Positions 33,347 through 42,790 of a stretch of DNA of 64,000 nt are shown here, one piece after another. Below the pieces are notes generated by a model that ran no database searches, had not been told where the DNA came from, and saw only the letters and a list, made by a program, of their open reading frames with translations. The stretch covers positions 1,364,001 through 1,428,000 of the forward strand of contig JAGFBZ010000258.1 in NCBI GenBank assembly GCA_018398805.1. The letters run 5' to 3'. Position numbers and translations under genes: made by a program. This DNA comes from Hirundichthys speculiger (Eukaryota; Chordata; Actinopteri; Beloniformes; Exocoetidae). Within the stretch, counting starts at the first letter, position 1. The number at the start of each line of letters is the position of its first letter.

Positions 33347-33779
33347 AGGCCAAACGGCAAAATTTGGTCAGGAGGGATGGGAGGGGCGGGCCAACGAGAG
33401 CTGAGAAATTTCATTGGACTAGCCCAATGTCCGTCAAGAAAATCAACCAATGGGCCACTTCGTGTCTTCGCAAGGCCCCGTCCGGCCTCCACCCCCTCCC
33501 TTCAGCAGAAAATAACGTTCATACTGCGTTCACATCAGCGCAGCACTGTAGCGCTTGTCTGATTAGCTGTCAGTGTCTCTTTCTTGAGTTTGTTGAGTGT
33601 GTGTCGTCGTCACCCCCCCCCTCTCGGAGATTTTTATGAGCTGACTATCAGTCCGTTACCGTCGCGGTCAATAAAAACTATATACTTTTTTTTTTTTTAT
33701 GACAGACCTGGGCCGGCCCACAGACGTGCGTCGGCCCACCGGGCATTGCCCGGTACGCCCGATGGCCAGTCCATGCCTG
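33347..33779 (-). promoter_or_regulatory. hAT 5' end and likely promoter
   Basis: Minus-strand sequence upstream of the first exon: GC-rich, with CCAAT-like motifs (ACCAATGGGCC, TCATTGGACT) and a poly-T run at 33687-33698, up to the terminus. Regulatory role inferred from position. Confidence 0.4.
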
Positions 33780-33870
33780 CTTGTGACCACAACATGATGG
33801 ACACAAGCTTGAAGACTTGTGCATGAATCAGTGCATGATTCATGCATTCTCCTTGGGTCATCACTGGACT
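33780..33870 (+). pseudogene. Harbinger transposase remnant, continuation
   Basis: Begins with the right copy of CTTGTGAC. Reading across the insertion site gives MTCDHNMMDTSL, then after a short decayed part SVHDSCIL, corresponding to the 'WPGS.HDSRI' block with the second catalytic aspartate. This shows the 14.6-kb insertion landed inside a Harbinger exon. Further 3' parts were not recognised with confidence. Confidence 0.65.
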
Positions 33871-34663
33871 GTCGGTTTGAACAAAGTAGGACAAACACAC
33901 AACGGACAATTTGCTTCACTTTGTAATTCTTGAACTGGTAAAGTACTTGGGTTTTACTTCCTCAACAAGCCACTATGATGCATTGCTGCTCGGAAAACGC
34001 ACCCATGCAGACAACAGTTGATGACCTGAGGGTCTCTCCAGATATTACTTTGTCAAATAACAGCAGAATGTTGCAGTATTGCAACAGTTTGGAAGTAGAG
34101 AGCCTCTCATGTGCCAGTGGCAGTGACCGATTGAGAGGACCCAATTACCCTGGACCACCAAGCCAATGCAGCTCTCAGACAGGCCATCGCAACAGTTCCT
34201 TACACTGTCACTTTATGTTATACAGAATTTAATTTAATGTCAGACCTTGGAATTATAAATTGACTCTAAGTTGTGTCACCTTTGGTATATAAAAAAAAAA
34301 CACACTGAATGTTAGGCTTGAACTTTGGACTCTAATTATGCTCTAGTTGTAACAATGAAGACATTTACCAGTGTTAGAGCAAGAAAAGCAGGAAATAAAA
34401 CAACTGATGTTACAAAAATGAAGTGCTTTTCAAAATAAAGTATGAAAAATATTAGAAAGAATTTAAAGAACAACAACGACAACAACAAAACTCAACAGTA
34501 TAACCAATTTTGCATTTATGCATATTTTTCTTAACGTTTTAATCATCTAAATGTTTTAACTCACATTTGAAATAAAAGGGTCTTCGGTGAGCTGTAGGAG
34601 TTGATAGAGTATAAAAATGTTATGTAATTTTTGTATAGACTCTAGATCTTAATGTCTGGACTA
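33871..34663. other. Probable remainder of the Harbinger element, unrecognised
   Basis: No clear coding block. A short plus-strand stretch DDLRVSPD near 34020 faintly resembles a late Harbinger motif, but I do not rely on it. No Harbinger terminal repeat located. Confidence 0.3.
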
Positions 34664-34885
34664 GAGGTCTTCACAAGTCGACTTTCATGGACCCAAACCC
34701 GAATGGACCCGGAAAAATTTGACCCGAAACCGACCCGATCCGAGCTATTATCATAAGTCCGAGTTCCGAACCCAAATCGACTCGCAATATTTGGACCCGG
34801 AACCAACCCGACCTGAGTCTTTAGATTCCGACCACGAACCGAACCGAGATACCCGAGATACCCGAGACAATGCAGCTCATAGATT
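34664..34885. repeat. hAT-like repeat fragment
   Basis: Starts AGAGGTCTTCACAAGTCGAC and consists of repeated GACCCG/ACCCGA motifs (including ACCCGAGATACCCGAGA), as in a common fish hAT-type repeat. The opposite end was not found. Confidence 0.45.
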
Positions 34886-36961
34886 TTCTTACATAAACGC
34901 TGTCTTCTTCTACCCGGTTCAGTTGCTACATAGGCTATGTGATGTAAACAACAATAAATCCACATCGTTATTTTCTTTGTAGATACATATGCTATTGGTA
35001 GCAACTGCTAACGCTAATAGCCTACATTAGTCAGGACATGTCGTGAACATATTCTCTCATCCAACGTTATCATGTTGGCGATCCATTGTGTTTTACAGCT
35101 GTTGTGCACACCGGTCATAACATGCTACAGCAACACGATTGTTTCATGACAAACACGCCACGTTCATGAATAACAATAATAATAATCATTTAACTGCCCC
35201 AAGTCAAGTCCTGACATAAGCTAAACCAAACTACTGTTTGTTTACTTTTGCTTGACCTGTCACCTGAAGTTTGGCTCTCTGAAATGGACTTAGAGACAAT
35301 TTTTATTGTAATAGACGTTATACAGATAAGGTTGAATCAACTGAATTGAATGTTTCATCTTTTAGTCTTTATCGGCTGATACTAACATGGTGATATCATT
35401 GTGCATCCCTAAAGCTTATAATTATGAATATAATTACTCGGTAGAAAATCTCAATAAGGTACAAATAAAGAGGTTATACAACTGAAGCTACAGTAACAAG
35501 CTGCCACTGGTGCATCACCTGTCAATAAAGTAAATTAAAAAGAAACTGATTCCACATCAAGTAATGATCTCTTCTAAGGAGGCACATTTGATCCAGTTCA
35601 GCACTCTATTGTCTTAAATGTAAAATTTCAGACTGAAAACAACACGAAACTTCAAAGTAAATATCAAAAAGATCAAAACAAAGAAAATGTAATTTAGAAA
35701 GTGATTGAACCTCTCTAATGAGTGGCCTCAGTCTTCTGTTGTAATGAGAGGTTTGTGAGACAGCAAATGTAATCTATTCTCCTGCTGTCACACTGCAGTA
35801 GGCCTTTGTGTGTGAGAGAGACACATATTACCATATCAATGGCTTCCTCCTGATACCTTCCGCCCACTTCTTCCCTACTGTTCTATTGGGATGTAATTGT
35901 ATATGACTATTAGAGGAGCACACGTAGACAAACACAAACGCATGCGCACAGAGGACATGAATGGGAGCAGGTAAAACCTTGGCTGTTGAGGAAAGAACTA
36001 TGTAAATTTGCTCTCAAATCTGGAGGTTTAAATCTCTAAGGACTTCATGTGGGCAGCAAAGTTGCGAACATGCTACTCCATCGAGTGTATACTGAGAACT
36101 GCACATGTTTATCAGGCACCAAACAGTTTAAAGTGTGTTAACATCTGTTCATGCAAATTCAAACAGCTACAAAGATAGATCTCATCTTTAAAGCAGAAAA
36201 TGTTGCTCCAAATTTCAAGTGTACTTCTCTGCATTGATACTGCTATCACAGAAGTGATAATTAGCTTTACCAAGGGCACTGATACAAACACATCCTGTCA
36301 CAGACTCTGTCTGGACTTGTTGCTGATAACAGTCTAAATGGTTCTTTTCCCTTTGTCCAGAATACATCACCCATTTCTTAAAAAAAGGTCCCCATCCCTC
36401 TGAGTGGCTTTTGCGAATGTGAACCAATATAATAAAGTTGTCATTTGCAATATTTTGTTGTGTAATCAGCACACACTCATCATTGCTGTTTACAAAGAAA
36501 GTGACAACTAACCTTGACAGGATTAATGAGGAACAATTAAATCAAACATATAGAAATCACTTAGAAATAGAGTGGTAGCACCACAAATCAGAAAACAAAC
36601 CTGGTCAGTCGTTATAGTCAGTTCCTGGAGGCCAGTACAACTAGCATAGACAAAAACAATATACAAGATGAAGACACTGAAGTTGAAGACTTTTTCCAAC
36701 CATATCTCAGCTGCAGCTCTGTAATGACAGAGGATATTATGAGCTCAATGGCCTGATTTTTTTCCTCTAAAGAATTTAGATCTTAATGTGTGGTTGAAAT
36801 TGACAATTAATAAAAAGTATGAAGTAGACAATAATTCACCAACAGTGTGCCAGTCTTGCACACCAAAAGAAAGGACAATTTTAAAGAGGAATGATCAAAT
36901 GCCTTTTAGAAACCTGTTCTACATACTAAAATACTAGTGACTCCCTGGTTTTATTGAATTC
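34886..36961. other. Intergenic, nothing recognised
   Basis: AT-rich, no coding blocks, RNA genes or clear repeats. Confidence 0.4.
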
Positions 36962-37738
36962 TCTTCATCCATCCATCAACTTCCACTTATCTGAGTTTGG
37001 GCCATGGGGCAGCAGTTTAAGGAAAGAGGTCTTGGCCTTCCTCTCCATGACCACCTCCTCTGGCTCTTCCAGAGCATTAATGAAGGGTTCCTAAGCCTAT
37101 ATTACAATGCAAATTGTCTCTTGGTGCATTTCAGAGACCCAGAGCATGATCCCCAAGCAAATATTTTTAACTATAAGTAATATTATTAAATCTTAATAAG
37201 AAACAGTGGCTAGTAAAAGACTCACCCTAGCTAGGGAAATAACTTTAAGCCAAACAGTGTCAAAAAACAAATACAAAAACTCAGCTTTAAGAGGGAGGAC
37301 ACCTTGAGCAGGACCTGGCTCATTAGGGGAGGACTTTCCTGACGAAGGTCATCCGGGTGAAGGAAAGAAAAGAGGAGGGTGATAGGACAGAGAAGATGGA
37401 AGACAGAGAAAGGAGAGGCACAGAGATAAATGCTCTACTGCAAGCAATTAATTGAAGCCAACAGTACCACATTATCTGCAAAAACAGATGCTGACACCAC
37501 CAAACCAGACCCCAGAACAGAAATGGTCCCACTCTGACTGGAATCATATCCTACTTACTACTGACCAACCAAACTCTTGGTCCATTTATAGAGATATTGA
37601 ATAGCTTGTAACAACCGACCCAGTTCTTTATGCTCCTGGAGCATTAGCCACAGGAAATCCCTTCTCTAAGTCCACAAAACACATGCAGACTGGTTGGGAA
37701 AACTCCCATGCCTCCCCTAGGACCCTATAGCAAGGGTA
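36962..37738 (-). mobile_element. Rex3/RTE-type LINE 3' fragment, interrupted
   Basis: CATCCATCCATCAACTTCCA (reverse of the ATGGATGG-type tail), then GGGGCAGCAGTTTAAG and CCACCTCCTCTGGCTCTTCC, match the 3' end of Rex3 as I recall it. After an insertion (about 37086-37555) the element resumes with TAAGTCCACAAAACACATGC and AGACTGGTTGGGAAAACTCC, an internal Rex3 coding block. Minus orientation; heavily truncated. Confidence 0.6.
37086..37300 (+). repeat. Dispersed repeat, also at 37790-37945
   Basis: Shared order: CAAAT(T/A)GTCTCT, then TTTCAGA(A/G)ACCCAGAGCATGA, then AGAAACAGTGG/AGAAGCAGTGG, AGTAAAA-ACTC, and TTAAGC-AAACAGTG. Two diverged copies of one short repeat, the first inserted in the Rex3 fragment. 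Confidence 0.6.
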
Positions 37739-37789
37739 GGAAAGAATTATCGCGTTTTATTGAAAACATATATATCAGAGTGAATCCAA

Positions 37790-37945
37790 TTTGTATAAAA
37801 CTCAATTCAATTCAGCCTTATTTTTACAATACAAATAGTCTCTGAGCGCTTTTCAGAAACCCAGAGCATGACCCTTGAGCAGAATTTAATGGTAAGAAGC
37901 AGTGGTAAGTAAAAACTCCCTTACTGGAACAAAACCTTTAAGCTA
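37790..37945 (+). repeat. Dispersed repeat, second copy
   Basis: Starts AACTCAATTCAATTCAGCCT; see the copy at 37086-37300. It resembles an abundant fish LINE- or SINE-tail repeat. Confidence 0.55.
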
Positions 37946-40006
37946 AACAGTGGATAAACGTGTCTCCAAATCCTGTCGCACAGCATATATCTAGATATGC
38001 ACAAGCTGGTCTTATATGGGATAAATAAACACCACCACTGAGTGTAAAACTGAACCAAAAATGTTTGGATGCAAACACATTCACTTACCTGCACAGTCTG
38101 GTCCTAATGAAAGTTTATTTCGTTCATGGAGTACATTTATCAGTTTGACCCATTGTGGTGCTACTCAGAAGCACCTCATGTGGCACATGTTTCACTAACA
38201 AACCGTGCCAGTCTATATGGTGGTTTGGTTTCACAAGGCAGCATCCAGTATGTTCAGCAAGCTGAGCTGCAAGGCTGTCAAAGTAAATTCTCACCTTTCC
38301 CTCTAAGTACATGTAGTGTGAATGTGTGACTCTAGTGTGTGTGTGTGTGTGTGGTGTGATTAAATATAATTGGCTCCTGCGGGAGTTCAGTATTTTGCCA
38401 TTTTTCTGCTAAAACTCTCAACTTTGCAGAAACCAGTGAGCAGAAACGGACATGGACCAATCGCACGACTGCAGGAATTCTCTACCAATCAGCACATTTT
38501 CCACTAACAAGGGTCGTTGCAAAGGCAGAAAGATGACACAGAGATACACAGTCCTTCTTCTTAATTGAGCCCTAATGAATGACCTGTGAGTGAGAGGATA
38601 AAGTCATGCTCCATTAGGTGGGTGTACTGTTTGCCTTATTAAATATCAATTAGCCCCATCTCTGTTGTTTTCTAGGTCATGTGATCAGCGCAGCGGAAAT
38701 TATTAGTGGTATTAATATCAAACAGGCAGGAGCTGTTAACAACATGGGAAGAAAACAGAATCCTCTTATTATTTGTCCATCATGTTTCCAGTGTCTGACC
38801 CTTCCTCAGCCAATAAGATCATCCAGATGACCTTGTCACCAACAACCATAGAGCAGATCTGTCTTTGTAATGAACAACACCGGTTGTGTGCTGTTATTAC
38901 TTAAATGCGATTACTTGCCGAACTTTCACATTTCCTCAGCAGCTTCAGTTCATATGTCACACTTACAACTATCAGGACAACACACGTGCACACAGAAACA
39001 TGTACTGCCAGCAAACTGAGGTCCTCTATAACTTTGCTCTTTCAACCTAAGATTCGGCATCTCAGTATTTTCTGTTTCAGTTTTGATGCCTTATTCACTC
39101 TGATAATGCACAGCCAACTCTGCGTCAGGATCTTGCTAGGGTTTTGTGTTTCTTTTGTGGGTTTTTTTTTTTGGGCATTTTTCTTCTTTCTCCTTGTTTC
39201 TTGTGCTCCTTGTCCTCTGTTTTTGAAACTTCCTGTTTTACGTTGAAGGTCTGTCTCTCTTTGAGTTCTATTTTACTTCCTTGGTCCATTTGTCCTGATT
39301 GTTCTCACCTGTGTCTCGTCGGCCCTGACTGTATATATTGGCCCTGATCGTACACCTCCCACTAGCCGCTACCCGTTACCCGCTACCTGCAAATTGCGGG
39401 TTTAGGAACCTCCGCTAACTGCTAATGCAATCTTCCGCTTCCCTAAAGCCGCTACCCACTATGCTGAGTCCCTTACTCACATTGTAGGTGTGGCAGTGGG
39501 CGTGTCTTATTTTCATTACTCCACTTCTGGGCCTGATTTACCGAGTGTGAGAGCGTAGCTGAAACTGAACAGAAAACATTGGATTTTTTTTTTATTTTCT
39601 GTTTTATTTTTTATTCAAATACAATTACAGCATCCTGCTGACTAACAGTATTGACTCTGATGCAGAAGACCTGAAGTAGATGATAACACACTTTCATTCC
39701 CATATCATTACAAAAACAATGCTCAGCATGGAGCCAATAGTTTATTTTCCATCACAGTAGGTACACCTTTAGTCTCATCAAAACATAAAACATGCAAGTT
39801 CAATCAATACACCAGTGCCTACCATATTATATGTGCTATTTCTGCATAGGTATAAGAACTGAAACTACTGTTGGGGATCATTTGAGGCAAAGATCTCAAC
39901 ACCACCTGGGCTGGTTACAAGGCAGGCACTAGTGTGTGAATGTTTAATTGTTTGACAACAAATTTAATGATCAATGGGATGACAATGGGACGGCCCTGAG
40001 TTCCTT
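37946..40006. other. Intergenic with (TG)n and a repeat fragment
   Basis: A short (TG)n lies at 38335-38353. Pyrimidine-rich 39130-39340 resembles, in reverse, the repeats at 17280-18135. Nothing coding recognised. Confidence 0.4.
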
Positions 40007-40475
40007 AAGGTTCTGGATGTTCTGTTTTGTCTCAGGCCACGATATTCTGCTTTCACTGGACCTGAGTGTGAGAGATCGAGGATCAACACCTCCAAATCTG
40101 AAACCACGGCTCTCAGTCGCAAACGGGTGAAGTGCCCTTTCGATGTTGGGGGTGAGGTGCTGCTTGGAGGAGTTAAAGTATCGCAGGGTTGTGTTCACGA
40201 GTGGGGGGAAAAAATGGAGCATAAGATCAGATTTCGCCTATGACAAACCTAACAAACAGTAGGTAGTGACCAAAAGAATAATACATGTGACTGAAATGAG
40301 TCTCCTCCTGGATGACTGAACTCTCTGTTCAAGATAGAAGTTCAGTCATCCAGGAGGGACTTGGAGAGTCGCTGCTCCTCCACATCAAGAAGGATCCATT
40401 CAAGGTTGGTTCAGGCGTCTGGTTTGGATGCCTCCTGGGGAGATGATTCAGGCAAGTCTAACTGCGAGGAATTGC
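40007..40475 (+). mobile_element. Rex3/RTE-type LINE coding fragment
   Basis: Plus strand. GAGGTGCTGCTTGGAGGAGT, then TAAAGTATCGCAGGGTTGTG, then TTCACGAGTGGGGGGAAAAA correspond to the RT C-terminal 'EEFKYLGVLFTSEG' region. Later TCATCCAGGAGGGACTTGGA, GCTGCTCCTCCACATCAAGA and CTGGTTTGGATGCCTCCTGG correspond to 'SVIREGL', 'LLLHIERS' and 'VRMPP'. Frameshifted and internally deleted. Confidence 0.6.
40304..40357. repeat. Perfect 18-bp hairpin
   Basis: CCTCCTGGATGACTGAAC (40304-40321) and its exact reverse complement (40340-40357) around an 18-base loop, within the Rex3 fragment. Probably a local inverted duplication. Confidence 0.85.
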
Positions 40476-41319
40476 CCCAAGACATTAATGCATTAAAAAT
40501 GCATTAACGGAAATCTCTTTATAACAGTTGAAACTGTGTTTGCCGGCAGCACAAGTGAATGCAGTTGATTTATGTTCTCATTCCTTGTTCCCTGACAAGA
40601 AGTGTATCCACAGTATTTTATGGTGCCATGCAATTTAAAAAGAAGAAGCTGCTCTTTCCACTTTTCTCTCATGCTGGTCAAGCACAGACCCATCAGCAAC
40701 GACATTACTCCTGATTACATGAACTGCAATGATAAAATAAAACTTTTCACTTGACAGCCCTTTTCAGCACTTTGAACACACACACTGGAGTAGAGTTGGT
40801 AAAACGCAAAATACAGCGATTCACTCGTAAATCTCTGTTGAAAGGAACAAAACTGTGTTTCCTTGTTGCTGGTTCTGGAGGATTTTATACGGCTGAGGTT
40901 AATGCTCTGTTTTACAATATATTCAGAAGGAAATCAATTTCCTTCAAGACGCGTTTCCAAACAGCCATGCCTGGTGGGAAAGACACCCTCTTAAACTTTA
41001 AACACACAGGTAGGAGGCTGAAACTGCAGAGAGGAAACATCATTTATTCAGTATTTCATTACCTTCTCAATTGGGGCGAGAGACTCATTTATTCTCATCA
41101 GGAGAGCAGAAGTGAAACAGGATATTGTGTTTAACTCCATCAGATTAATGATGTGGAGCCATTATATAAAGTTTATAATGAAAATCTATGTGTGCATAGA
41201 TGTGTGTGTGTGTGTGTAGACTCTCAGTCAGGAGCAGGTATACAGCTCTCCCAGCAGCCACTAGGGGGAGCCACGCATCTGCTCATTCAACAGTTCAAAA
41301 CTTTGTCTGCTTCCTTGTC
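40476..41319. other. Intergenic, nothing recognised
   Basis: Open frames of up to 127 codons lack domains or recognisable motifs. A short TG run is at 41202-41217. Confidence 0.4.
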
Positions 41320-42790
41320 TCCTCCTCATCTATCTATCCATCCATCTGTCTGTCTGTCTATCTATGTATCTATATATTCTTCCTCTCCTTTCTTGTCTTC
41401 TCTCATCCTTTCTTATCTTCAGTTGTTTTCCTTCCTGCTTTCTTTGGGTTCATCTCATTCTCCTTCGTACTTTTTTTTGCCCTACTTGTGTCTTATGCCC
41501 TCCCATTGAAGGAAGGGGAGTGAGGACAGAGGAAGTGAGGAAGCTTATTTTTAAAGTGATGGATGTTTCTTATGATGGCGGTCAAAGCTGGATCATTTCT
41601 CAGATTTTAGACTTCCCTTTGCTGTTTCCTGTTTTCTAGGTCCCCTTTCCACTTTTTTTTTTTTTTATCACTATTTGCACCTCTGTCTTCATCTCAGTTC
41701 ATCATTTCCTCCTTTTTGTAAGTACCTTAAACAAAATTTCCATACTTCCTAATTTCTTTTATTTTTTCCTTCTTTTTTTCTAAGTCTTTTTTTTCACCTT
41801 CATGTGTGCCTCTGTATTATGCGTTTCTGTTATCCTCATATTTTTATGGTCACATCTCTTGTCTTCTCTCCTCCTCTAGCTCAGTTCCTTTTATTATTTC
41901 TTTTCCTTTTCCCCTTTTTTTTGTTTTTTGACCTTGTCCTTTTTTTTTTTTTCTTTTTTAGATCCTTTTTCTCTTCTCTCCTCCCCCACATTACATATTG
42001 CCTCAGTTTTTCCATTTTTCTTTCTCCACTTCCACATTTCTTTTTCCCCTTCCTTCTTCCTGTGCTCCTTCCTTTCTTTCTTGCTTGTTTTTCCCTTTTT
42101 TTCACTGCCCATCTCATCTCACTATTCGTCTCATCCAGTTATAAAATTTTGTCATTACTGTTTCTTTGTGCCTCTTCTCCTGTTTCTCTTAATGAGGCTA
42201 TTTTCTTCTTCTCATCATCTTTTCTTCCCATCTATAGCTGGCATTGCCTTTTGTTTTTCATCCTTGTTCTCTGCTCGTTCTCGTGATCTCTTTTCTAACC
42301 TTTTACTAATTTTCTTCCTCTCTACAGCATATCTGCTTGTATTAATTCTTTTCTATAAACTGTCTACATTATTTTATTCATTTCTAGTTTCTTTGCTGCC
42401 CATCTTCTCTGGGCTTTGGCTTTCTTTATTTCTTTCCTTATTATTTCCCTTCATTCTCTTATTTTTTCATTATTGTTTTGACCCCTGTCATTATTTTCTT
42501 AATTTTTACCTCCTTTACTTTTCCTCTTTCATGTCTCCTCATTTGTTTCCTTTATTTCCTTGCATTTGTCTTCTCTTTCATACTTTACTTTTCCACTTCA
42601 TGACCTACTTGAGGCTTCATGTAGAAAAATGTTCTTACTTTGGAATTTAAACTATTTTTCTTACCAGATGAAATATATTTTGTGTCATTTTTCTCAACTC
42701 CTCCTCTTATCCTTCATGGTCCTGGTTCTCTTCTTCCTTTATTTTTCCTCTTTTTTTGTCCAAATTGGAAATCACACTTCAGGGAGATAG
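41320..42790. repeat. 1.4-kb pyrimidine-rich tract on the plus strand
   Basis: Begins with CTATCTATCCATCCATCTGT simple repeats, then more than a kilobase of T and C with few purines (runs such as CCTTTTTTTTTTTTTC-like). Long open frames here (up to 240 codons, Phe/Leu/Ser-rich) are compositional artefacts. Confidence 0.85.

Larger units (their letters stand above)
19207..33779 (-). mobile_element. 14.6-kb composite hAT-bounded insertion
   Basis: Left terminus CAGGGCTGGACTGGGACC and right terminus (reversed) CAGGCATGGACTGGCCATCG form a hAT-type inverted pair. A perfect 8-bp target duplication, CTTGTGAC, flanks the whole 14.6 kb. The target was an exon of a Harbinger transposase, which continues on both sides. 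The hAT coding strand is minus: promoter and first coding exon are at the right end, the 3' end at the left. Between the element's (CA)n tracts sit a tRNA-Leu/SINE satellite array and a 7.1-kb DUF6729-type transposon. A second partial hAT copy is fused near the right end. Whether this ever moved as one unit, or the satellite grew after a small element landed, cannot be decided here; later growth is simpler. Confidence 0.8.
32676..33779 (-). mobile_element. Internally deleted hAT copy within the composite
   Basis: Complete left terminus CAGGGCTGGACTGGGAC at 32676 and right terminus at 33779. It holds the 3' segment, a (CA)n tract (32993-33010), the first exon and the promoter end, 1,104 bp in all. 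The left flank CCGGTCAG does not match the right flank CTTGTGAC. It therefore appears to have inserted into copy A and then lost its own right flank by recombination with the older copy. Confidence 0.65.

Noticed and set aside
33975..34144. Minus-strand peptide with FSEQQCIIVAC, resembling a late Harbinger motif
   Set aside because: It is on the opposite strand to the Harbinger remnant and isolated; not supported as part of that gene.
41804..42650. Plus-strand frames of 160 and 240 codons rich in Phe, Leu and Ser
   Set aside because: They lie wholly in a T/C-rich tract where stop codons are rare. No domain, start context or splice support.
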